A stretch of 50,401 nucleotides of DNA from JBFKAV01 sp041621405. GTDB taxonomy: Bacteria; Pseudomonadota; Alphaproteobacteria; Rhodobacterales; Rhodobacteraceae. Every line of letters begins with the position of its first letter. The stretch's first letter is position 1. Position numbers and translations under genes: made by a program. Shown one piece after another: positions 8,590 to 15,902 of the stretch. The stretch is from the NCBI GenBank assembly GCA_041621405.1, contig JBFKAV010000007.1, forward strand, positions 1 through 50,401, written 5' to 3'. A model generated the notes under the pieces. The model made no database searches. It saw only the letters and a program-made list of their open reading frames with translations, and had not been told where the DNA came from.

Positions 8590-9521
8590 CTGAGACCAGT
8601 GCCGCAACCCACACCGGGCAAGACGCCGAGCGCAGCCTGATCCTCGTGACCGGACCCTCGGGCGCGGGTCGCTCGACGGCGATCCACGCGTTGGAGGACA
8701 TGGGCTACGAGACGATCGACAACCTGCCGCTCTCGCTCATGCCGCGGCTGCTCGACGGCCCGCCGCACGGGCGGCCGCTGGCTTTGGGGCTCGACGTGAG
8801 GAACCGCGACTTCTCGGTGGCGGCATTGACCGAGCTGATCGACCGGCTGGGCGCCGACCCTGCCGTCGCGGCGCAGCTCCTCTACCTCGACTGCCGGCCC
8901 GACGTGCTAGTCAAGCGCTTCTCGGAGACCCGTCGCCGGCACCCGCTCGCCCCCGCCGAGAGCCCGGCCGCCGGGGTGGACCGCGAGGTGGATCTGCTGG
9001 TGCCGATCCGCGCCCGCGCCGACGTGCTGATCGACACGTCCGACCTCACTCCGCACGATCTGCGCGCCGAGATCGCGCAGTGGTTCGAGCGTACCGGCGG
9101 CCACCGGCTGGCGATCTCGGTGCACAGCTTCTCCTACAAGCGCGGTGTGCCGCGCGGGATCGACATCATCCTCGACTGCCGGTTCCTGGCCAACCCCTAC
9201 TGGGAGCCCGGCCTGCGCCGGCGCGACGGCCGCGACGCCGAGGTCGCGGCCTATGTTGCGGCCGACCCGCGGTTTGCCGCGTTCTTCGAAATGGTGGCCG
9301 GCCTGGCCGAGTTCCTGCTGCCGGCCTACGAGGAGGAGGGCAAGTCGCACCTGTCGATCGGATTCGGCTGTACCGGCGGGCAACACCGCTCGGTTGCCGT
9401 AGCGGAACGCCTGGCCGACAGGCTTGCGGAGAAGGGGTGGCAGGTGTCTAAAAGGCACCGGGAACTGGAACGTCGCGGCGCCGAGGCGGCCGCGCAGGGA
9501 TCGGGGACGGACGGAGCTTGA
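8586..9521 (+). CDS. rapZ: RNase adapter protein RapZ
   Basis: The 311-residue protein has the two parts of the RapZ (YvcJ/YhbJ) family: an N-terminal P-loop NTPase domain (GPSGAGRS at 23-30, then YETIDNLP) and a C-terminal domain with SFSYKRGVPR, DCRFLANPYW and the anion-binding GCTGGQHRSV. In enterobacteria RapZ guides RNase E to small RNAs that control amino-sugar synthesis; its role in alphaproteobacteria is less defined, but it regularly sits with PTS-type regulators. An insert of about ten residues (AESPAAGVDR) precedes the DLLVPIRARAD segment. It overlaps hprK by four bases and the EIIA gene by four. Confidence 0.92.
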   Translation: MTETSAATHTGQDAERSLILVTGPSGAGRSTAIHALEDMGYETIDNLPLSLMPRLLDGPPHGRPLALGLDVRNRDFSVAALTELIDRLGADPAVAAQLLYLDCRPDVLVKRFSETRRRHPLAPAESPAAGVDREVDLLVPIRARADVLIDTSDLTPHDLRAEIAQWFERTGGHRLAISVHSFSYKRGVPRGIDIILDCRFLANPYWEPGLRRRDGRDAEVAAYVAADPRFAAFFEMVAGLAEFLLPAYEEEGKSHLSIGFGCTGGQHRSVAVAERLADRLAEKGWQVSKRHRELERRGAEAAAQGSGTDGA

Positions 9522-9922
9522 TCGGCATCGTCATCGTCGCGCATGGCGGCCTGGCCCGCGAATACCTCGCAGCAGTCGAGCATGTCGTCGGCCGGCAGCA
9601 GGGCATTCGCGCCATCTCGATCGAGCCCGACCACGACCGGCGCGCGAAGGAGCTCGAGATCTGCGAGGCAGCCGACGCCGTGGACCTTGGCGATGGCGTG
9701 GTCGTGGTGACCGACATGTTCGGCGGCTCGCCTTCCAACCTCTCGCTCATGGCCTGCTCGCCCACCAACCGCCGCATCCTCTACGGTGCCAACCTGCCGA
9801 TGCTGATCAAGCTCGCGAAGTCGCGGCACCTCCCGGTGTCCGACGCCTCGACCGCCGCGCTGGCGGCGGGACGCAAGTATATCGACTGCTTCGACGCCAG
9901 TCCTCGCGGAGCGGGGGAATGA
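9518..9922 (+). CDS. PTS EIIA component, mannose family
   Basis: A 134-residue soluble EIIA of the mannose/sorbose family, with the phospho-acceptor His9 in IVIVAHGGLA, the DMFGGSPSN loop and NLPMLIKL. No IIB, IIC or IID gene is nearby, so it is regulatory, receiving phosphate from HPr and not driving sugar uptake; this is the standard arrangement in alphaproteobacteria. The start is a TTG at 9518 overlapping the rapZ stop; this places MIGIVIVAHGG exactly at the family N-terminus and no ATG fits better. It lies one base before the HPr gene. Confidence 0.88.
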   Translation: MIGIVIVAHGGLAREYLAAVEHVVGRQQGIRAISIEPDHDRRAKELEICEAADAVDLGDGVVVVTDMFGGSPSNLSLMACSPTNRRILYGANLPMLIKLAKSRHLPVSDASTAALAAGRKYIDCFDASPRGAGE

Positions 9923-9923
9923 C

Positions 9924-10202
9924 ATGACCGAGCCCGTGCAGCGCGCGCTGAGCATCCTCAACGAGAAGGGCCTGCATGCGCGAGCCTCCGCCAAGTTCGT
10001 GGAGACCGTCGAGCGGTTCAACGCCGAAGCCTGGGTTACCGTTGACGGAGAGACGGTGTCCGGCGACAGCATCATGGGCCTTTTGATGTTGGCAGCGTCC
10101 AAGGGAACCACTATTCAGGTGGAGACCCGTGGCCCGGAGGCCGGGGCGCTGGCCGACGCGCTCGAGGCGCTCGTGGCCGACAAGTTCGGCGAAGGGCACT
10201 GA
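9924..10202 (+). CDS. ptsH: Phosphocarrier protein HPr
   Basis: A 92-residue HPr. His18 in KGLHARAS is the site phosphorylated by enzyme I, and Ser49 in SGDSIMGLLML corresponds to the serine targeted by HPr kinase, consistent with hprK upstream. Enzyme I (ptsP-type) is not in the window. Expressed with hprK, rapZ and EIIA, it completes the regulatory phosphorelay. Confidence 0.93.
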   Translation: MTEPVQRALSILNEKGLHARASAKFVETVERFNAEAWVTVDGETVSGDSIMGLLMLAASKGTTIQVETRGPEAGALADALEALVADKFGEGH

Positions 10203-10252
10203 TCGCGCGGGCTTCTGGAAGGCCGGAACGGGGTGGGGAGGACGCGCCAGCC

Positions 10253-11191
10253 GTGCTGCAGCGTTCAGACGATGTCGATACAATCCGGCGCGCGGCAGCC
10301 AGCCGCAAGTATGACATGCGCCGGCTGTCCTACGCCGGGACCTTCACCAACCCCTGGAAGGCGGGCACGATCCGCACCCTCGAGTGGCTGACCGCCAAGG
10401 TCACGCTGATGCGGCTCATTCGCGATTTCGAGCGCAAGGGTGCCCCGTTCGGGCCGCCGTTCTGGCCGGCGGCGATCCGGCAGATGGGCATCCGCGTCGA
10501 CACGCCCGAGGAAGAGATCGCCCGAATCCCGCTCGAGGGCCCGCTGGTGGTGGTGGCAAACCACCCGCATGGCCTGGTTGACGGGATGGTGATGGCCGAG
10601 ATGATCAACCGCGTGCGGTCGGACTTCAAGATCCTGACCCGCTCGCTCCTGACCGGCATCCCCGAGGTCGAGCAGTTCATGATCCCGGTGCCGTTCCCGC
10701 ACGAGGAGAACGCGCGCGAGCTCGGCCTCGAGATGCGCGACCTCACGATGGCGCATCTGCAGGCGGGAGGAGTGATCATCCTGTTTCCGGCCGGCAAGGT
10801 CGCCGCCTCGGAGAGCTGGTTCGGCCCGGCCATCGAGTCCGAATGGAACCCCTTTACCCACAAGATGATCATGCGCTCGGGCGCCACGGTGCTGCCGATC
10901 CGCTTCACCGGGCAGAACACGCGGGCCTACCAGATCGCCAACAAGGTTTCGGCGACGCTCCGCCAGAGCCTCCTGCTCTACGAGATCCGCAAGGCGCTGT
11001 TCAGGCCGCAGCGCCCGTTCATCGGTGACCCGATCGCACCCGAAGAGCTGAGGCCCTGGGCCGACAACCCGCGCGGTTTCCTGGCCTGGCTCAGGGCGCA
11101 CACGCTGGCGCTCGGCTCAGAGGCGGAGCCGGAGCCGGTGGACTTCGCCCCGGGGTTTCAGCGCGTGGGAACCGGCACCTCGCCGCGGTAG
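10253..11191 (+). CDS. Lysophospholipid acyltransferase (PlsC-like)
   Basis: A 312-residue PlsC-domain protein that would transfer acyl groups to a glycerophospholipid or ornithine-lipid precursor at the inner membrane. The first motif reads NHPHGLVDG, so the catalytic His and Asp are separated by five residues where the common form is H-x4-D. Later motifs are LFPAGKVA (in place of FPEGTRS) and TVLPIRFTG. The start is the GTG at 10253, with GGGGAGG about 12 bases away; the ATG at 10316 has no ribosome site but remains possible. The 3' end overlaps the convergent hbd gene by 34 bases. Confidence 0.8.
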   Translation: MLQRSDDVDTIRRAAASRKYDMRRLSYAGTFTNPWKAGTIRTLEWLTAKVTLMRLIRDFERKGAPFGPPFWPAAIRQMGIRVDTPEEEIARIPLEGPLVVVANHPHGLVDGMVMAEMINRVRSDFKILTRSLLTGIPEVEQFMIPVPFPHEENARELGLEMRDLTMAHLQAGGVIILFPAGKVAASESWFGPAIESEWNPFTHKMIMRSGATVLPIRFTGQNTRAYQIANKVSATLRQSLLLYEIRKALFRPQRPFIGDPIAPEELRPWADNPRGFLAWLRAHTLALGSEAEPEPVDFAPGFQRVGTGTSPR

Positions 11192-12033
11192 TCGTAGAAG
11201 CCGCGCTTGGTCTTGCGGCCGAGCCAGCCGGCCTCGACGTACTTCACCAAGAGCGGGCAGGGCCGGTACTTGGTGTCGGCCAGCCCGTCGTGCAGCACGT
11301 TCATGATCGCGAGGCAGGTGTCGAGCCCGATGAAGTCGGCCAGCTCCAGGGGCCCCATCGGGTGGTTGGCGCCGAGCTTCAGGGACCGGTCGATCGATTG
11401 CACCGAGCCGACGCCCTCGTAGAGCGTGTAGACCGCCTCGTTGATCATCGGCATCAGGATGCGATTTACGATGAAGGCCGGGAAGTCCTCGGCCATGGCG
11501 GCGGTCTTGCCGAGCTTTTCCACCACGGCGAGGCAGGACTTGTAGGTCGGCTCGTCGGTGGCGATGCCGCGGATCAGCTCGACGAGCTGCATCACCGGGA
11601 CCGGGTTCATGAAGTGGAAGCCCATGAACTTTTCCGGCCGGTCGGTGCGGCTGGCGAGACGTGTGATCGAGATCGAGGAGGTGTTCGACGTGAGGATCGT
11701 GTCGGGCTTCAGGTGCGGCAGCAGGTCCTCGAAGATCGCCTGCTTCACGGTCTCGCGCTCGGTCGCCGACTCGATGATCAGGTCGCACTGGCCGAGGTCG
11801 GACAGCTTGAGCGTGGTGCGGATCCGCTCGAGTGCGGCGGCCTTGTCCTTGGCCGTGATGATCTCCCGCGTGATCTGGCGGTCGAGGTTCTTGTCGATTC
11901 GGGCGAGCGCCGCCTTGATCGCGTCCTCCGAGATGTCGTTCAAGAGCACGTCGTAGCCCGCCAGCGCCAGCACATGGGCGATGCCGTTGCCCATCTGCCC
12001 CGCGCCCACCACGCCGACCGACCTGATCTCCAT
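11158..12033 (-). CDS. hbd: 3-hydroxybutyryl-CoA dehydrogenase
   Basis: The 291-residue, NAD(P)-dependent enzyme interconverts acetoacetyl-CoA and 3-hydroxybutyryl-CoA. The Rossmann motif VGVVGAGQMGNGIAH starts at residue 6, with DLIIESATERE, NTSSISITRLAS, HFMNPVPVM and the C-terminal GLDTCLAIMNVL domain all standard. The start at 12033 has AGAGGG six bases upstream; the longer open frame is not supported. In this genome it can serve fatty-acid/polyhydroxybutyrate turnover and feed the crotonyl-CoA branch of the ethylmalonyl-CoA pathway. The same-strand etfBA genes lie upstream, beyond a plus-strand gene. Confidence 0.93.
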   Translation of the reverse strand: MEIRSVGVVGAGQMGNGIAHVLALAGYDVLLNDISEDAIKAALARIDKNLDRQITREIITAKDKAAALERIRTTLKLSDLGQCDLIIESATERETVKQAIFEDLLPHLKPDTILTSNTSSISITRLASRTDRPEKFMGFHFMNPVPVMQLVELIRGIATDEPTYKSCLAVVEKLGKTAAMAEDFPAFIVNRILMPMINEAVYTLYEGVGSVQSIDRSLKLGANHPMGPLELADFIGLDTCLAIMNVLHDGLADTKYRPCPLLVKYVEAGWLGRKTKRGFYDYRGEVPVPTR

Positions 12034-12187
12034 CTCGCGCCCTCTTGTTCCGCCGCGGCGACCATAGGCGCGGCCCCGCCCTGGGCGCAAGCCCGGGCCG
12101 GCGCGCCAGAATCGCTTGAATTGCGCCTTTAGCCTTTTCGCAACCCGGAGCGCCGATTCTGCCTCCGGGTGAACTTGGGTGGGCGAG

Positions 12188-13006
12188 ATGAACTGCGTCA
12201 GCAGGAGCGCAAGCTCCATCGATTACATGCCGTGCCGCTATGGCGGCTCGAAGCTTCTGTTCCGGGGGCCGCGCCGGCGCGCCGAAGGCGCCTATGTGGC
12301 CGTGCTGGGCGGCACCGAGACCTACGGGCGCTTCGTCGAGCGGCCCTATCCGGTGCTGGTAGAGGCGGCGACCGGGCACAGGATGGTCAACCTCGGCTAT
12401 CCGAACGCCGGGGTCGATATGTACCTGAACGACAGCGCGGTGCTGCAGCTCTGCGCCGGGGCCGGGGCCACGGTGATCCAGCTTCTGGGCGCGCAGAACC
12501 TGACCAACGTCTTCTATTCGGTGCATCCGCGCCGGAACGACCGCTTCCTCGCCGCCACGCCGCGGCTGAGGCGGCTCTTCGACGAGGTGGATTTCACCGA
12601 TATCCACTTCACCCGCCATCTGATGGCGGCCTTGCAGGAGCGCTCGCCCGAGCGCTTCGCGTCGGTGGTTGCCGAGCTGCAGGCGGCCTGGATCGGGCGG
12701 ATGGAGCAGCTGCTGCGCGCGGCGGGCGGCCGGAAGGTACTGCTCTGGATCGGCGAGGAGCAACCGGGCGACGGCGGCAAGCCCTGCGCCCATGCCCCGG
12801 ATCCGCTCTTCGTCACGCGGGCCATGATCGAGGCGCTGCGGCCGATGGTGGATGACGTGGTCGAGGTGGTGGAGAGTGCCGAGGCCCGCGCCGCCGGCAC
12901 CGCCGGCATGATCTTCGCCGACGGCGAGGAGGGCGCCGCGCAGAGCACGACGAACCTTGCGGTGCACGCCGAAGTGGCCGCGGCGCTGGGCTGGGTGCTG
13001 GGCTGA
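12188..13006 (+). CDS. DUF6473-like protein
   Basis: A 272-residue cytoplasmic protein that I place in a family common in Rhodobacterales and annotated only as DUF6473. Recognisable stretches are an N-terminal SSIDYMPCRYGGSKLLFRGP, a GGTETYGRFVERPYP segment and VNLGYPNAGVDMYL. The pattern GGTE...NLGYPNAG and the late D/H-containing VHAEVAAALG resemble sulfotransferase-associated or SGNH-like folds, but no function is established. The start is taken as the ATG at 12188; a GTG at 12179 in the same frame is an alternative. It is a single-gene unit, divergent from hbd and convergent with etfA. Confidence 0.75.
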   Translation: MNCVSRSASSIDYMPCRYGGSKLLFRGPRRRAEGAYVAVLGGTETYGRFVERPYPVLVEAATGHRMVNLGYPNAGVDMYLNDSAVLQLCAGAGATVIQLLGAQNLTNVFYSVHPRRNDRFLAATPRLRRLFDEVDFTDIHFTRHLMAALQERSPERFASVVAELQAAWIGRMEQLLRAAGGRKVLLWIGEEQPGDGGKPCAHAPDPLFVTRAMIEALRPMVDDVVEVVESAEARAAGTAGMIFADGEEGAAQSTTNLAVHAEVAAALGWVLG

Positions 13007-13014
13007 TCCACGGC

Positions 13015-13030
13015 CATTGCCTGGGCAATG
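13015..13030. repeat. CATTGCC-TG-GGCAATG palindrome
   Basis: A 7-bp perfect inverted repeat with a two-base centre starts nine bases after the DUF6473-like gene. A second, longer-range pair (TGCAG/CTGCA) follows at once. It could be an operator or part of a terminator; no T-run follows. Confidence 0.4.
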
Positions 13031-13099
13031 CTGCAGTCAATCAGCGATGCTGCAATCCTCGAACGCAAGGGCGGACCGGGTTGCGCGACGGAGAAGCGA

Positions 13100-13125
13100 A
13101 AGGGGCGGCGCCTTGGCCGCCCCTT
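13100..13125 (-). terminator. Probable etfBA terminator
   Basis: AAGGGGCGGC and GCCGCCCCTT form a perfect 10-bp stem around a 6-base loop, 23 bases past the etfA stop. On the minus strand it is followed by TTTCG, a short T-tract, so it fits a weak intrinsic terminator for etfBA; in the plus direction it may also stop the convergent gene. Confidence 0.65.
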
Positions 13126-13147
13126 CCCGATCCGTCCCGCTGAGGCC

Positions 13148-14074
13148 TCAGAGCTTCTCGATCAGCTCCGGCACGGCCTGGAAGAGATCGGCGACGAGGC
13201 CGTAGTCGGCGACCTGGAAGATCGGCGCCTCCTCGTCCTTGTTGATGGCAACGATCACCTTGGAATCTTTCATCCCCGCCAGGTGCTGGATCGCGCCGGA
13301 GATGCCGACCGCGACGTAGAGCTGCGGCGCCACGACCTTGCCGGTCTGGCCGACCTGCCAGTCGTTCGGCGCATAGCCCGAATCGACCGCCGCGCGGGAG
13401 GCGCCGACGGCAGCGCCGAGCTTGTCGGCGAGCTTCTCGATCAGGTGAAAGTCGTCCTTCGAGCCGACGCCACGGCCGCCCGAGACGACGATACCCGCCG
13501 AGGTGAGCTCGGGCCGGTCTGTCGCCGCCACCTTGTCCTCGACCCATTCCGAGAGGCCGGGATCGGCCGGGACGGAGACGGTCTCGACCGGCGCGCTGCC
13601 GCCCTCGCCCGCCGCGTCAAAGGCGGTGGTTCGGATCGACACCACCTTCTTGGCGTCGGCCGACTTCACCGTCTGGATCGCGTTGCCGGCATAGATCGGC
13701 CGCTCGAAGGTGTCGGAGGACACGATGGCCGAGACGTCCGAGATCACCATCGCGTCGAGCAGGGCCGCGACGCGGGGCAGCACGTTCTTGGCATCGGTCG
13801 TGGCCGGCGCGACGATGTGCTCGTAGTCGCCCGCGAGGCTGACGATCAGCGCCGCCGTCGATTCGGCAAGGCGATGGCCCAGCGAGGCGTCCTCGGCGAC
13901 GAGCACCTTCTTCACGCCGTCGATCTTCGCTGCCGCCTCGCCGGCCTTGGCGGCGTGCGCCCCGGCGCAAAGGAGCGTGACCTCCCCGAGCAATTTCGCC
14001 GCGGTCACCGACTTGGCGGTGGCGTCGAGCATCAGCTCGCCGTCGGTCACTTCCCCAAGAAGAAGAACGGCCAT
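13148..14074 (-). CDS. etfA: Electron transfer flavoprotein, alpha subunit
   Basis: The 308-residue FAD-carrying subunit of ETF accepts electrons from acyl-CoA dehydrogenases (for example the Mcd encoded at 1134-2801) and gives them to ETF-quinone oxidoreductase. The C-terminal FAD domain is clear: VVSGGRGVGSKDDF, ASRAAVDSGYAP, QVGQTGKVVAPQLYVAVG and GISGAIQHLAGM. The start at 14074 overlaps the etfB stop by one base (TGATG), as in most etf operons. The gene ends before a strong hairpin. Confidence 0.97.
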   Translation of the reverse strand: MAVLLLGEVTDGELMLDATAKSVTAAKLLGEVTLLCAGAHAAKAGEAAAKIDGVKKVLVAEDASLGHRLAESTAALIVSLAGDYEHIVAPATTDAKNVLPRVAALLDAMVISDVSAIVSSDTFERPIYAGNAIQTVKSADAKKVVSIRTTAFDAAGEGGSAPVETVSVPADPGLSEWVEDKVAATDRPELTSAGIVVSGGRGVGSKDDFHLIEKLADKLGAAVGASRAAVDSGYAPNDWQVGQTGKVVAPQLYVAVGISGAIQHLAGMKDSKVIVAINKDEEAPIFQVADYGLVADLFQAVPELIEKL

Positions 14075-14835
14075 CAGAGCACCCCCGCCTCGTCTTTCAG
14101 TTTCTGGATCAGCTCGTCGACCGAGCCCACCTTGACGCCGGCCCTGCGGCCCGGCGGCTCGGCCGTCCTGACGATGGTCAGCCGCGGCGTGACGTCGACG
14201 CCGTAATCGGCCGGCGTCTTCTCCTCCAAGGGCTTCTTCTTCGCCTTCATGATGTTCGGAAGCGAGGCGTAGCGCGGCTCGTTGAGGCGCAGGTCGACGG
14301 TGACGATGGCGGGCATCTTCACCTTGATCGTCTGCAGCCCGCCGTCCACCTCGCGGGTGACCTTCGCGCTGTCGCCCTCGACCTCGAGCTTGGAGGCGAA
14401 GGTCGCCTGGGCCCATCCGGTCAGCGCCGCCAGCATCTGGCCCGTCGCGTTCATGTCGTTGTCGATCGCCTGCTTGCCGCAGATCACCAGGCCCGGTTTC
14501 TCCTCGTCGATCACTGCTTTCAGGAGCTTGGCAACGGCCAGGGGCTCGATGTCCTGGTGCACGTCCGAGGCCGCCTCGATCAGGATCGCGCGGTCGGCGC
14601 CCATGGCGAGCGCGGTGCGCAGCGTCTCCTGCGCCTGCTTCACGCCGATCGAGACCGCCACGACCTCCTCGGCCTGGCCCTTCTCCTTCATCCGGATTGC
14701 CTCTTCCACCGCGATCTCGTCGAACGGGTTCATCGACATCTTCACGTTGGCGAGATCGACGCCGCTCCCGTCCGCCTTGACGCGGACCTTCACGTTGTAG
14801 TCGATCACGCGCTTGACGGGCACGAGCACCTTCAT
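14074..14835 (-). CDS. etfB: Electron transfer flavoprotein, beta subunit
   Basis: The 253-residue AMP-binding subunit, partner of EtfA. It begins MKVLVPVKRVIDYNVKVR, contains the family signature region around VREVDGGLQ-like residues 160-180 (TREVDGGLQTIKVKMPAIVTV) and NIMKAKKKPL near residue 200. AGGGAG lies 11 bases before the ATG. A GTTAGCGCCA element resembling the pckA/chvI repeats is about 120 bases upstream. The following etfA is coupled by a one-base overlap. Confidence 0.97.
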   Translation of the reverse strand: MKVLVPVKRVIDYNVKVRVKADGSGVDLANVKMSMNPFDEIAVEEAIRMKEKGQAEEVVAVSIGVKQAQETLRTALAMGADRAILIEAASDVHQDIEPLAVAKLLKAVIDEEKPGLVICGKQAIDNDMNATGQMLAALTGWAQATFASKLEVEGDSAKVTREVDGGLQTIKVKMPAIVTVDLRLNEPRYASLPNIMKAKKKPLEEKTPADYGVDVTPRLTIVRTAEPPGRRAGVKVGSVDELIQKLKDEAGVL

Positions 14836-15043
14836 CGGCGTAAATCTCCCTTTGGTTCCGCCGGTGTATTAGCGGCAGTGCGGCGGGGAAGACAGGGCAA
14901 AATCGACGCGGCCACGCACGGGAACGCCACGTTCCGACACCTGCGGGCCATGCTGGCGCTAACAGGGGCGCCTGCCCTCCCGACGGGGGCGCCGCGATTT
15001 CAGTGGGAACCGATTCTTGCTGCAGCGCCGGCGGTGGCGCGCG
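14836..15043. promoter_or_regulatory. etfBA promoter region with GTTAGCGCCA element
   Basis: A 208-base gap between etfB and the adenosyltransferase gene, both on the minus strand. On that strand 14954-14963 reads GTTAGCGCCA, continuing GCATGG, very close to GTTAGCGCCACCATTGG upstream of chvI/pckA. No clear terminator for the adenosyltransferase gene or promoter hexamers were seen. Confidence 0.4.
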
Positions 15044-15616
15044 CTACCGGTTCGCTCCGGGAACCCAGAGCACGTCGGCGCGGCCCTCGTCGTTGGCGAT
15101 GCGGGCGGCGACGAAGAACCAGTCCGAGAGCCGGTTGAGGTAGATCACCGCCTGCGCGTTGACGGGCTCGGCCGCGGCAAGCTCGACCGCCAGCCGCTCG
15201 GCCCTCCGCGAGACGGTGCGGCAGAGGTGCAGATGCGCCGAAAGCGCCGTGCCGGCGGGGAGGATGAAGCTGCGCAGGGGCTCGAGCCGCGCGTTCATCG
15301 CGTCGATCTCGGCCTCCAGGCGCTTGACCTGGGCCTCGACCATGCGCAGCACAGAGTACCCGGCCTCCGCGTCCTTCTCCATGTCCGGGCGGCAGAGATC
15401 GGCGCCGAGGTCGAAGAGGTCGTTCTGGATCCGGCTCAGCGCGGCATCGACCTCCCCCTCGGCGTGGAGCCGGGCGAGGCCCACGGCGGCGTTGGTTTCG
15501 TCGACCGTGCCGTAGGCGGCGACGCGCAGCGCGTGCTTGGCCACCCGCGTTCCGTCGCCGAGCGCCGTCTGCCCGGCATCGCCGGTCCGGGTGTAGATCT
15601 TGTTGAGGACGACCAT
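15044..15616 (-). CDS. Cob(I)yrinic acid a,c-diamide adenosyltransferase, PduO type
   Basis: This 190-residue enzyme adenosylates cob(I)alamin with ATP to make coenzyme B12. The family signature is plain: KIYTRTGDAGQTALGDG at the N-terminus, YGTVDETNA, the RRAER motif, and NRLSDWFFVAAR near the C-terminus. In this organism the cofactor would feed ethylmalonyl-CoA and methylmalonyl-CoA mutases, the pathway that also needs Mcd and ETF. The ATG overlaps the stop of the upstream HIG1-type gene (TGATG), so the two are coupled. It may be named cobO, pduO or mmaB in related genomes. Confidence 0.93.
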   Translation of the reverse strand: MVVLNKIYTRTGDAGQTALGDGTRVAKHALRVAAYGTVDETNAAVGLARLHAEGEVDAALSRIQNDLFDLGADLCRPDMEKDAEAGYSVLRMVEAQVKRLEAEIDAMNARLEPLRSFILPAGTALSAHLHLCRTVSRRAERLAVELAAAEPVNAQAVIYLNRLSDWFFVAARIANDEGRADVLWVPGANR

Positions 15617-15825
15617 CAGTTCCCCCCCTGTCCGCGCAGCCAGATGAAGATCACGATCAGCACGACGGCCAGGAACTGCAGCCCGATCCGCCATTGCATC
15701 AGCTTGTTGGACTTCTTGCCGCGCCCCTCGCCGCCCTTGGCGAAGCCGCCGATGCCGAGGGCGAGTACGGTGACCACGGCAAGGCAGGCAATCGCGATCA
15801 GCCAGAAGAGCGAGTCGGAGAGAAT
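15616..15825 (-). CDS. Small twin-transmembrane HIG1-domain protein
   Basis: A 69-residue membrane protein with two hydrophobic spans (FWLIAIACLAVVTVLALGIG and LQFLAVVLIVIFIWL) around a basic loop, GGFAKGGEGRGKKSNKLMQWRIG, the signature of bacterial HIG1-type proteins often found with the adenosyltransferase gene in Rhodobacterales. No ATG, GTG or TTG precedes the domain in frame. The best fit is an ATT at 15823-15825, with AAAGGA seven bases upstream, placing the start at (M)LSDSLFW. The next gene overlaps its stop by one base. Function is unknown; mitochondrial relatives stabilise respiratory supercomplexes. Confidence 0.75.
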   Translation of the reverse strand: MLSDSLFWLIAIACLAVVTVLALGIGGFAKGGEGRGKKSNKLMQWRIGLQFLAVVLIVIFIWLRGQGGN

Positions 15826-15902
15826 CGGGTCGTCCTTTCGATTGCCCTGCCATGTAGGCGACCGGGCGCGAAAAGCGAAGGCGGAATCGCTCGCGCGTGG
15901 CG

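Noticed and set aside
11117..12967. 616-codon minus-strand open frame spanning hbd and the DUF6473-like gene
   Set aside because: It is Arg/His/Pro-rich and crosses two genes with real family signatures in other frames.
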